DNA of 64,000 nt from Guyanagaster necrorhizus. Lineage: Eukaryota; Basidiomycota; Agaricomycetes; Agaricales; Physalacriaceae. The DNA lies in contig NW_025064891.1 of the NCBI RefSeq assembly GCF_019112545.1, positions 151,311 to 215,310 of the forward strand, read 5' to 3'. Within the stretch, counting starts at the first letter, position 1, and each line of letters opens with the position of its first letter. Under the pieces are notes generated by a model. That model was not told where the DNA came from. It saw only the letters and a program-made list of their open reading frames with translations, and did not search any database. Made by a program: the position numbers and the translations under genes. This document shows positions 11,962-23,779 of the stretch, piece by piece.

Positions 11962-12978
11962 ATGTTTTTTTCTTTCTCGTGGCTCTTGGTACTGCTCTCC
12001 TGTATACTTCTGGAGACGGCTGCATGGATAAATTATACTTCTGACGGCACAGCAACGATGACCCATTATGAACTTCCAGAGAATTACGTCGCGTCTTGCG
12101 GTTGCACACCTTCGAGTACCCATTATCCGACTGCTGCCCTCTCTCAGATGGCATACGGAAGCAGTACTGCGTACGGTCCGTGGCCTGCTCCTTCCTGGCA
12201 TCCTTTCCCTAACGCCGAAAGCGCTAGGTCCTGGGTGTGGAAAGTGCTTCAACTTGACTCTATTAAATACTTGGACATCAACTCCTCCATTCTACCCTTC
12301 TGTTACAAAACATATCGTCATCAAAGTAACCGATCTGTGCCCCCTAAGCGGCGACGGTTGGTGTTCTGCTACTGATTCGAAACCAAACCCGTCCGTAATT
12401 TCTGTGGTTTAGGACTGCGCGATTCTTTTATATGTCTTTCTGTTTAGTTCGGGACAATATCTGAATTTCGATCTGGCCTACCCATCCGACGCCATTCCGG
12501 ACAACTTTTTCCCCTCGAACGCATCGCTGTATGGTTACACCGTACGTAGAACATTTGCAGCGTTGTCTTTGTTTGAGTAAAGCTCTGGGTTTATGTAGGA
12601 TTTTGGGGTTTGGAATATCAGCTACCAGACAGTTTCGTGTGAGAATTGGGCTGGTTGGGGCAATGAGGCTGCACTGGGAAGCGTAGCGTATCTAGGAAGC
12701 GAAAGCGTTTGCTGTCCTGACAATCCTACAGTACGACTGTTGTGTTTAATCTTCTTGAATGTAGCCGCTGATAATCGCTGCAGGGAAGTGCCAACGACAC
12801 TTGCCCATCGTACTCTGATGACAATGGTATTCCGCAAGTAGTTTTCCTTTTTGAACTAGGGACCGTTCTGAGATTCAACAGGCCTGATACCACCACAAGC
12901 TCAAGCCCGCGAACAGCGGGAGCTACACCCTCCATCATTATATTCGTATCTATTCTTCTGTGTTGTTACGTAGGGTAA
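11962..12978 (+). CDS. GH45-like (subfamily C) endoglucanase/expansin-like protein, predicted GPI-anchored
   Basis: Starts with a secretion signal (MFFSFSWLLVLLSCILLETAAW). The mature part resembles the basidiomycete GH45 subfamily C fold: VASCGCTPSSTHYPTAALSQMAYG, then GCGKCFNLTLL (restored by an intron from about 12175 to 12229), IVIKVTDLCPLSGDGWCS with the conserved Asp, YLNFDLAYP and ISYQTVSCENWAGWG. The predicted activity is on beta-1,4-glucan or loosening of wall polysaccharide. Introns are predicted near 12396-12447, 12543-12599, 12730-12782 and 12838-12880. The C-terminus is Ser/Thr-rich followed by a hydrophobic tail (PSIIIFVSILLCCYVG), typical of GPI attachment and unlike freely secreted GH45 cellulases. 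A wall-remodelling expansin-like role is the main alternative. Confidence 0.72.
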
Positions 12979-13131
12979 CTTGATTGTCACCATGTCTACA
13001 TGAGTAAAATGATATCCTTCGTAGACCATCCATCACTATACCAATAACAATAGTTTACCTGGCTATGAACTATTCCACACGTCTGTGAGCGAGAAGTAAC
13101 TGCCATGGTGGGAGATAACAGATATATGTCC

Positions 13132-14682
13132 TTACTTTTCTATGTCTTCGTCCCCTACTTTCCTGTAAAGACCGCGCTCCTTTCGTGATATCACGCGATG
13201 AAGCCATTGGAATGTTCGCATCCAAGCGAGGAGAGCACCGGCAACACCAACCAACAAGAGTCCAAGAATGACGTTCCTCAAAGTCGAAGAGGTCACTTCA
13301 GCCTCAAGGGTGATTGTGATTGATTCAGTTGCCATTGGTGTTGTGGCCGATAATGTTCCAGTCGTTAAATAATTGTCAGCCGCGGCGCTTGTCGTTGGCT
13401 GAGAGACTGGGGATTCCTAGCAAGCGATGAAGATTTATTTTTATATCTCTTGTACCACAAATAAAGCGATCAGAGCTCAGCATGAAGAGGTACCTGGTTT
13501 CCTTCTTCGTCGGTCACGGCCCCCACTTCGAGCTGCAGTGACACATGTTAGAAGAGAAAAGACAGGACGGCGGAAGCCCTACCTCTCCAGAATCAGCAAT
13601 GATGACATCGACGACGGGCTTGTCTCGAGACTTTGCAACATTTTCTTGAACAGAATAAGAGGGATGCAGAACGTGCAGAATGGGAGCATACCAATTTGGT
13701 GTACAATATCCATGCCATCCAGAACCTTGCCGAAAACGACCTAAAAGAAAGTTTGAGAGAAATTGAGACATCGACGATCAGGTACTAACGTGTTTGCCAT
13801 CCAACCAGCTGGTGACCACGGTGCAAATGAACTATGACAGAACCTTCGATATCACAGATAGACAATGAAGTGCTGTGCTTACGAATTGGGAGCCTAAGGA
13901 ATGTCTAAGTTCTGCTTGAATATATAAAAAAGATGTTCTCACCATTCGTGTCTTTACCGGCATTGGCCATGGACAAGGTTCCAGGACCAGTGTGACGGAG
14001 TTTGCTGCAACATGTTAATCACAGAGACAGCTTTCTTACAGAACACCTACAAATTCTCATCGGCGAACCGGTCACCGTAGATCGACTGTACCATTTAAGT
14101 CAGACTGTGATCGACAATAAAGTGATGAACATGCCTTTCCGCCGGTTCCATCACCTTTGGCTAATGCGAAGCTTATAGATACGAACTAAAAAAAATTAAA
14201 AGGCAGATAAACGCACTGAAGTCACCACCTTGAATCCTATGGGAACATTAGATTTAAAACGGGAACGCGTGAAGTGACACCGTACATGAAATCCTTGATG
14301 ACTCGGTGGAACTTGGAACCCTTATATCCGAATCCGAGTTCATTTCCGTCCTTATCCTTGCCAGTGGCAAGAGCTCGGAAGTTCTCAACAGTTTTAGGAA
14401 CGGTCTACGGCATTTCAAAGTTAATAGTCGGCTAAATACTTTGAAAAAGGTCACATACACCACCGTACAAGCCCATGACGACTAAAGAGAAGAAATGAAG
14501 GAAAATAAGCAAACGGTATGAATGAGCGACATACTTCGTCCAAGTTCCTCGTCGCCATGCTTGATGTCAAAGTAGACCTTGTGCGTTATTTTAGGACCCT
14601 TGGCAGCATCGGCCGACCGAGTGCAGAAAAACGCGGTGGCAGTAAAGAGGAAAATGACCAAGGAGAGTCGACGGAAGATCAT
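13132..14682 (-). CDS. Secretory-pathway cyclophilin (peptidyl-prolyl isomerase) with C-terminal membrane anchor
   Basis: The start at 14682 gives a signal peptide ([20 protein letters not shown]) then [19 protein letters not shown], the usual cyclophilin B N-terminus. Many small exons follow: [33 protein letters not shown] (catalytic Arg), [38 protein letters not shown] and [20 protein letters not shown] (active-site Trp). The catalytic residues I could trace are present. A Thr/Ser-rich stalk precedes a transmembrane helix ([18 protein letters not shown]) and a short basic cytosolic tail ending VGDEDIEK. It is therefore probably an ER membrane-tethered foldase. The gene is unusually intron-dense (about eight introns), so individual splice joins are approximate. 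Confidence 0.85.
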
Positions 14683-14781
14683 TGTGGTGGAGGAAAAGGA
14701 GGACGTGTCCGCTTTCTGAGCACACGAGGATCCGTGGGAATATTGCCCACATAATATCATTTTTTCTTGCCCAGCCTGATC

Positions 14782-17238
14782 ATGGACGACGACCTTGTCC
14801 TCAACCTTTCCCTCGACGATTCTAGTCCCAATGGAAAGGGGAAAAGTGGCGTAAAGAGAGGCGGACGCTGGACAGAAAGGTCAGTCATCTTATTCGCTTT
14901 CCAATTCTTAACTTATTAATGTTGCTTGGATAGACTAAAAGTAAAAAGAGTAGCCAAGCGAAAGAGTCGACCAGGAGAACGCGAGAGCGCCCATACATGG
15001 CCAGAGGTGACTGAAGAACGCCCCCCAAAGCGACCACGGACAGAGTCCCACGTTGTCCCTTCCAATCATGATCGGCCCGCTCCTTCTCGTCCTAGCACCC
15101 AAATAATTTCTTCCCTCTTCTCTTACAATCCGACGGTCGATATCCCAGTTAAACAGAAAGTATCCATATCCCTTGCTCCCCCCAGCAATGCCCCCTTGAC
15201 AGACTCTTCTTCTTTCACCAGGCTTGGTGTAGATCCACTGCTAGACGCACACCTGTCAAATAAGATGGACATCACAAAACCGACGTCTATACAACGCGCG
15301 ACCCTCACTGCCATGCTTTCCTCCTCGGGTGCGGACAAAGATATATTCATCCAGTCGCAAACAGGGTCCGGCAAAACATTATCCTTTCTCATTCCCATAA
15401 TCCAAGACCTGCTGCCATTGAGTAGCCTTTCGTATATCGATCGGTCAATTGGTACCCTGGCTATCATCATAGCACCAACGAGAGAGCTCGCAAAGCAGAT
15501 ATCGGATGTTTTAGAAGCACTACTCAAATTGCGACTACGACCAAAAGATGAGTCTTCCAGCGACGCGTCTTCAACGCGCTTGACACGCTGGCTTGTTTCT
15601 GGTTTACTCACAGGAGGTGCCACACGTGCGCACGAAAAGGCCCGTCTGCGCAAGGGTCTTCCCATCATTGTATCGACGCCTGGCAGGCTCTTGGATCATC
15701 TGCAAAACAGCTCGTCTTTCAGCGTCGGAAAATGTCGTTGGCTGGTATTAGATGAAGCAGATCGTCTGATGGAACTAGGGTTTGAAGAAACCATTACTGG
15801 CATTCTGAACGGACTGAATGGCCGGAGAAATCTTGCCATCCAAGCAACAAAGGAAGGAGTTGGTAGAGATGTCGGTGGTTGGGATTGGGAGCGTCGCAGA
15901 CGAACTGTGCTTTGTTCTGCAACGATACGAGAGGATGTTCAAAAGTTAGCTGGGGTGGTCCTCGTCGAACCTTTGATGATCAAGGGGATCGAAAAGGACT
16001 TACAGAACAAGCCTTCAACTTCCAAAGATGCTCCTCCTGAGGCTGCTTCTGGTCCAGAGAAATTCACTACCCCTTCCCAGCTGTCACAGAAATATGTCGT
16101 CGTTCCTCTCAAATTGCGACTGGTGCTTTTGATCGCCTTATTACGCTCGCTCATCGCTCAATCGCAGAATCAACGTGGAAGTCAAGTGGTTGTTTTCTTT
16201 AGTTGCACGGATTCAGTGGACTTCCACTGGCAGCTTCTTGGGGGTTCCATGATGAACGGTGATGTGCCGCAGCTACAGGAAGATGATTCTGATGGTGATT
16301 CTGATGACCACAATGAAGTCGATGCTGCGAAAGACAATAAGACTATTGAAGTCAAGTCTCCCCTCCTGCCCGACACATCGATATATCGACTTCATGGATC
16401 TTTGGACACGCGCACACGTCTGGCATCTTTACGCGGATTCTCAATTTCAGGGAAATTAAAATCATCCATTCTTCTTTGTACCTCTGTGGCCTCCCGTGGT
16501 CTCGATCTTCCTCTAGTACGAGCGGTAGTTCAGTATGACTTGCCTACAGAGGGAGGAGAGACCGAATACGTTCATCGGGTCGGTCGTACTGCCAGGGCAG
16601 GGAAAGGTGGCGAGGCATGGAGTATAGTCGCGCCTAGTGAAGCTGAATGGGTCAAGTGGATAGAGGGAAAGATGAAGAACGACGACAAACGAGGAAAGAT
16701 ATCACTGGAATGTACATCTGTCGAGTCTTTACTGCAAAGTGGGTTTGGTGGTAAAGGGCGCGAATTTGAAGGTCGCGCTACCGATGTACAGCTGTCTTTT
16801 GAACGATGGGTTCTCAGCAAGAAAGAAGTACGCTTTCGTTATCGTTTCAGAAGATTCTTTACTGATGGACGGTAGAATACCTCGCTCGCTCGAAGGGCCT
16901 TTTTGTCACATATGAGGGCATATGCTACTCATCCTTCATCAGAGAAACACATGTTCCATGTGCGACATCTTCATATTGGACATCTGGCGAAGGCGTTTGC
17001 ACTGCGAGATGCGCCCAAAACCATAACTAATAGTAAGCAATCACGAAATAAAAAGACAGGTGGAAAAAGCAATCGCGACGCTCGTAATAAAGACACTGAG
17101 TCGCGCATGACCGAGATTGTGCGCTCTCAAGGCCGCTTATCCAAGAAGGGTGGTGTAATGAACAGCAGTGGAACATCTGAATTCCAGATCGCTGGGGGAG
17201 ATGCGCTTGAGAAGCTGGTGAACGGCATGGGACCATGA
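14782..17238 (+). CDS. DBP7: DBP7/DDX31-type DEAD-box RNA helicase
   Basis: Nucleolar ATP-dependent helicase for 60S ribosome assembly. The start at 14782 ([13 protein letters not shown]) joins the main exon through an intron at about 14880-14933. Motifs in order: KPTSIQR (Q motif), [62 protein letters not shown] and [10 protein letters not shown]. An acidic insertion ([20 protein letters not shown]) sits between the RecA lobes. The apparent stop at 16875 is intronic: a GTACGC...GTAG intron (about 16829-16875) joins LSKKE to [19 protein letters not shown] and the Dbp7 tail [21 protein letters not shown]. The C-terminus is basic and ends at 17238. Confidence 0.93.
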
Positions 17239-17457
17239 TATCAGGTTCAGTGCGTCTCAGTGGTGTTGTGATCATGTAGTTGCAGTGCATTGGACCTCTG
17301 GCGTTATTACTATTGGCATTGGGTGTCCATGAAGCTCGCAATGCTGATTTCGTCTCAGTTAATGACTGAAGGGTCCGTCCTGTTTGGCAACCACTATAAC
17401 TCATAAAATACAGTCCAAGTACAGTTTCAGCCCTGCCAAATTCGGACTTTGTTTGAA

Positions 17458-17465
17458 TATATAAG
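17458..17465 (+). promoter_or_regulatory. TATA-like element very close to the C2-protein start codon
   Basis: TATATAAG lies only about 25-32 bp upstream of the predicted ATG at 17490. If functional, transcription would begin at or just past that ATG, so either the leader is almost absent or the element is not the true TATA box. Confidence 0.35.
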
Positions 17466-17489
17466 CGGACGCATTGACCGCCGTTCCCT

Positions 17490-19002
17490 ATGACCAGACA
17501 TCGAAGAAATCCGGCAAGTATATCAAGCATTGTCGAGAAGATTGAGGGCGTCATTCACAGCACTAAGACCTGGTCGCCTGGCGACGAGCACTCATTCGAC
17601 GTCCGTTATGCCGATGTCAGCATCCAGGTATGTCACGACAGCGCATTTTTCGTATCCGTCTAATTTTCTTGCAAAGTTCATCGGGGCCTCTGGTCTACCC
17701 AAAATGGATGTGGTTGGTACTGCCGACCCGTACTTCGTGGCAAGGATTGATGACCAGATCTCACTTGTGTACGCTGGCTTAGTTCTTTTCTTGTCTTTAC
17801 AATTCCCTGACTCCGGTTTGTAGTTCCACGGTGAAAACGAATACTTTGGCACCAGTATGGAATGAAGTTTGGCGGGTGAAGAATGTTCCTGTTACCGCAG
17901 ACCTTCTGGTCGAAGTTTTCGACAAAGACGACGGGGCACCCCATGACGACTACATTGGAAAGTTCAAAACCACCATCACTGCCGGGGCAAAGGAGGCTGA
18001 GATCGAGGGGCCTCTGCTCAGGCGCAGTAGGGGAACCTTCTGGCTCAAGGTGGGACATTCCGGTTCCTTCTACATGTACCTTGAATCTCACATAACGTTC
18101 TTCAGATTGACTCTCAACCATCGAAAAGCAACCACGAATGTCTGTATCTTTTCGACGGCCCCATACGCTACTCCCGTCATTCTTCCCCTACAGTCGGCAT
18201 TCTGACAAACCTGGACAATAACGCGCGGCGCTATTTCACTTGGAAGATTTTCGTCATCGGAATTCCTTTGTTTTTTAGGGATGCCTATCAGCATTGGAAT
18301 GTCAATTACAAAGCTGCACAGAATATTTTCCAGGGACCAGCATCAATTGCGGTGCGATCGACCATTCAAGCAGGTCACCGTATGCTCTATGCTCGCAAGT
18401 CGACCAACGGCTTTGGCCTCCTGGAAAATGCTGGAGGCTTCATAAAGCTCCTACACGGCGCCACGGATAGTCGTTATATTGGTCCTACTTCTCGTAACGA
18501 CTTTGCCCATCGGGTAAAACCTGCTGTGTACACCTACATTATTTCCGCCGACGATGATTCGTTCCGTTTCTCGGAGACTGGAGCCGCTTTTTTCGTCGAC
18601 TTTGCATCGAAGCATGCACTGCATAGTAATTGTGCCGAGACGGTACGATACAGTGGTGAATTCCATCCAAGACCTGCTGGGGGATGGGATAACTTCAACG
18701 ATGATGTCCCCGACGATCAAGTCCAGTGGGAGTTAATAATTGACAACAACTCCGGAACGTACTCTCCTGATTCTAAGATGCTTCCGGTCTTGAAAGAACT
18801 GCTGGAATATAACTTTCCAGATGTGGTGGTGTTTGCTTTATCTCATGAAGATCCAGAGCTAGCCAAGAGCCGGGAAGCTTGTAGGACATACGCTTTGAAA
18901 TGTCGAGAAATCCAGAAGGAAGAGCTTCAGCCCCACTGCGCAGAAGGCGAGGTTACTTTGTCACACCAAGCCGCGGTTTGTGGTGGTGGTGGTGTCCAAT
19001 AG
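17490..19002 (+). CDS. C2-domain protein of basidiomycete type, function unknown
   Basis: The start at 17490 gives MTRHRRNPASISSIVEKIEG, then an intron at about 17627-17677. The C2 domain follows: FIGASGLPKMDVVGTADPYFVARI, NTLAPVWNEVWRV and VEVFDKDDGAPHDDYIGKFK. The Asp residues of two calcium-binding loops (D in KMDVVGTADPY, D in DKDDGAPHDD) are present, so calcium-dependent lipid binding is plausible. After another intron (about 18049-18105) a long C-terminal region (DSQPSKSNHECLYLFDGPI onward, then QHWNVNYKAAQNIFQGP, GPTSRNDFAHRVKPAVYTYI) has no domain I recognise but looks well folded rather than disordered. It ends at 19002 after a short Gly stretch. No enzyme motif was found. Confidence 0.8.
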
Positions 19003-19449
19003 ATTTTTAAGTATATGCTATTATTACTGGCCGTGATATCCTATTATCTGTATACTATACATAATCGATGTACTCATATTCTAGAGGAATTGGCACAAGA
19101 TGGGTGATTGCCTTAAAGCTGCGGCTATGTAATATAGCCTCTCCCACCCAAAAAAAAAAGTGCCCACGGGGGAGCTGGACGTGCTATCAAACAAGCAGTC
19201 ATGGGCAACCAAGCAGAGCAAATTTGTGCCGTTTCGATGGGTTAGGAATGCGTTGGCAAGAGACAAGGTGGCGTAACAGGACAACATCGACGCATGTAAA
19301 GGTACTTCGGAGAAGGCAGGCTGCGTGGGTAAAGAGAATGGCCACCTTGATTGCAACAATTGTGAACAAGGAACGCAGACGGGAAAAAGTTTTCACATAC
19401 AGCACGCCACTTCTTACATGTCTCGAATAATGATAGAAACACTGATTCT
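19003..19449. other. Convergent 3' intergenic region, no gene seen
   Basis: Lies between the stop codons of the C2 gene and the MAPKK. It contains an A10 run near 19150 and short ORFs on both strands with no recognisable product. Probably two 3' untranslated regions. Confidence 0.6.
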
Positions 19450-20855
19450 TCAAGGTATCTTGCCCCTTAAGGCCTTGGCTGCCTTGAACTTTAAGGCAGT
19501 TGCTACCCATCCAATCATATCAACCTTCTTGCTCATCTCCTCTGCGAGAAAAGGATGAACCAGTAGTTCGGCATAGTTCGCCCGTTCGTCTGGATTAGTG
19601 ACCAAACATCGTGAAACCCACGCTCGGGCGGCCGAGCTGTATCTCTCCGGAAGCGCAGGCACGTCACCGTTAATCAAGGCAGTCATCTAACACCGGGCGA
19701 ATACACTAATCAGAATTTCTTCCAAGAGAGACCAGGAACTTACATAGGCCATGGCACTTCCTCTGCTGTCGACTGGATAGGGATATTTGCCCATAGCTAT
19801 CTCGAGCGTGGAAAGCCCCAAGGACCATACATCGGAAGACACGCCATAGGCGACATTTCCGGGCTGGAGGCCACTTTCGATTCGTTCGGGCTACGGATTA
19901 TTGATAAATTCAAAGAGTGATACAAGAATTCAGCACTTACAGCCATGTAGGTCTGGCAGCCTACTATGGTCAAAGCTAGAGACTTCTGCAGCTGACCGGA
20001 CACGCCAAAGTCACACAACTTGATTTCCCCCCTGGTATTAGCCAATATGTTGGTAGGTTTCACGTCTGCGAGCGTGGTTTAACGAGAGAAACGCCAAATA
20101 TAGGCAAGGACTTCGTACCACGATGGATAACTTCCAATTCATCCTTCAGGAACTTCAAACCGCGAACCGTGCTGCCCACGGTCCGGGCTAGAACCTCCTC
20201 TGGAAGACCTTCCCATATCAGAGACTCGCCCAACAGTTCGAATCGTTCATCGATATCAAAAGCAGTAAGCGTATCAAGACTGCCGGCATCCATGTATTCG
20301 ACGCAGTAATGCACGCATCCCTCGTCGTAGAAAGCGCCAAAGAAACCAATAATGGAAGGCGCAACGGCGCGGTGAAGAATCTCTAGTTCCATTTCGATCG
20401 TCTTGAACTTTGCAGATTCGAGTTCGACGCGAATTTGCTGCAAGGAGAGAGGTTACTGAATACAGAAATATAGATATGAATAGGACATACCTTCATGGCC
20501 ATCTCAACGCTGGTTGGCATATGGAGCACCCGCTTCACGGTACCGTAGTTCCCTCTGCCGAGCTCTTCTAGCTGTTTGAAATCTTGCATACGAACGGCGA
20601 AGGAGGCGCCATTGACGAAGTTAACGCCTGACGCATTTATGCTCGCCTTGCCTTTGAAGTTGATACTGCCTGAAGCATCGCTGTAAGGATGATGAGAAGG
20701 AAATGGAGCGGCTGTAGGGGAGAGACCGACACGATATGGGAGAAGCTAGAGAACGATGTCTGAAAGGCAGGAACTCCAGAGTGGGAAGAATTGCCGAGGA
20801 CGGGCTTGCCAACGCGCTTGAGGCCCTGGGACGGCGGGCGAGCTGGTCCCACCAT
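19450..20855 (-). CDS. PBS2: Pbs2-like MAP kinase kinase, short form
   Basis: Dual-specificity kinase of the HOG osmostress type. The start at 20855 ([18 protein letters not shown]) has an in-frame TAA four codons upstream. An intron restores the Pbs2-type pre-kinase block [18 protein letters not shown] and [16 protein letters not shown]. The kinase shows [65 protein letters not shown] (across an intron), [11 protein letters not shown], the activation loop [18 protein letters not shown] with both phospho-acceptors (S and T), and [21 protein letters not shown]. The C-terminus ends near 19450 (ALRGKIP). The total is under 400 aa, far shorter than the 600-700 aa of Pbs2 in yeast and Cryptococcus, because the long N-terminal scaffold region is missing. 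Either this is the Pbs2 orthologue with a short N-terminus or a second MAPKK copy. Confidence 0.85.
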
Positions 20856-20939
20856 GGGCGACAATAGTTAAGTCACTTATTACTGGCAACTTGCCGCATA
20901 GCCGAGCCTTGAGCCGTGCATTTAAACTCCGACAAGCCA
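20856..20939. promoter_or_regulatory. 84-bp bidirectional promoter between MAPKK and ESA1
   Basis: The start codons of the two divergent genes are separated by only 84 bp, so both core promoters must lie here or inside the neighbouring coding sequence. No TATA box is evident. Confidence 0.4.
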
Positions 20940-22764
<1,825 letters not shown>

Positions 22765-22841
22765 AGCAACATGTTTATGTATATATGTACCATACTGTAC
22801 TGCCATGTATTTCGTAGAATATTCCATCATTGCACATCATG

Positions 22842-23477
22842 TCATTCTGTGTCCTCCGCCTGGTTCTGTCGTCTCCTCAAATGTACTTCATCTCCACCAG
22901 CATCCCCACTAATGACTCTAGCTTCTTCCTCAGGCAATTGACGTCGAGTGATAGTAGGAGATGTGGCTCTGGAAACAACTGGTGATAATCCATCAACCCC
23001 AGACAATTTATTTTCGTCTGACGTGAAATAGGCATGAGGTGATGATGTATCGAGCGAGTCGAGCGGAGTGACATCGTCGACGTTTAAGGCGGGAGCGTTG
23101 AGACCAGCTGAGGCAGAATCACTGGTGGAAGCTTTGACGGCATCAACGATGCCAAGGGTGCGAGCAACACCATATGACGCGAGATCCTACAGCAGTGTGA
23201 GCAAAGAAAGAAGCGAATTATGAAGGACTCTGAGACATACGAGCAGAGTGATAATCACAATAGGAGATACAAGGAATATGGCGATGATGCGAAAGCCATA
23301 GGCAATGCAGGCGACCCATGAGTTGGGGGAGTAATACCAGAGATATTCGAGGTAGAGATCCCAAATGAGACGGGGGAGAAAAGAAGGGCTCATAGCGCTG
23401 GCAATACTGGGAACGTAGGTGCCGTTCGACGCAGCAAAGGATTCCAAAACTAAAGCAGAGGATGGAACTTGGAGCAT
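22842..23477 (-). CDS. Small single-pass or hairpin membrane protein, unknown
   Basis: Two exons, split by an intron at about 23239-23187 (GTATGT...TAG), give about 195 aa. The N-terminal half contains hydrophobic and aromatic stretches (LIWDLYLEYLWYYSPNSW, then a strong helix IAYGFRIIAIFLVSPIVIITLL). The C-terminal half is polar and probably cytosolic (TSDSASAGLNAPALNVDDVT, RATSPTITRRQLPEEEARVI) and ends in a basic run RRRQNQAEDTE. No family is recognised. It is convergent with ESA1 (78 bp between stops) and in tandem with the CSL gene upstream. Confidence 0.55.
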
Positions 23478-23779
23478 TTACTGCAAAGGGACTGGCAAAG
23501 GAGTCGGTCGCCTTGTCACCGTTCTCCGTGCCCGTGGTACTCGGAAGCAGAGGCTGCTGACAAACACGTGTCATATGCAAGACTACTGCGCTAAAGTTCT
23601 AGTGTCTATTCTGTGCATACTTGCAACATACAGCTAAGCCAACTTCATTTAGATTACCCAAAGTCCACAATAATACATACAAAAGCAGATCCAACAAAAA
23701 TGAAGAGAAGCAGCAACACAAAGCAAGATAGTACCAGGAGCAGGGAGCGCAAAAAGATGGGATAAATACGGTATCAGTA

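Noticed and set aside
16829..16875. Stop codon at 16873-16875 as the end of DBP7
   Set aside because: A good GTACGC...GTAG intron removes it and restores the conserved Dbp7 C-terminus.
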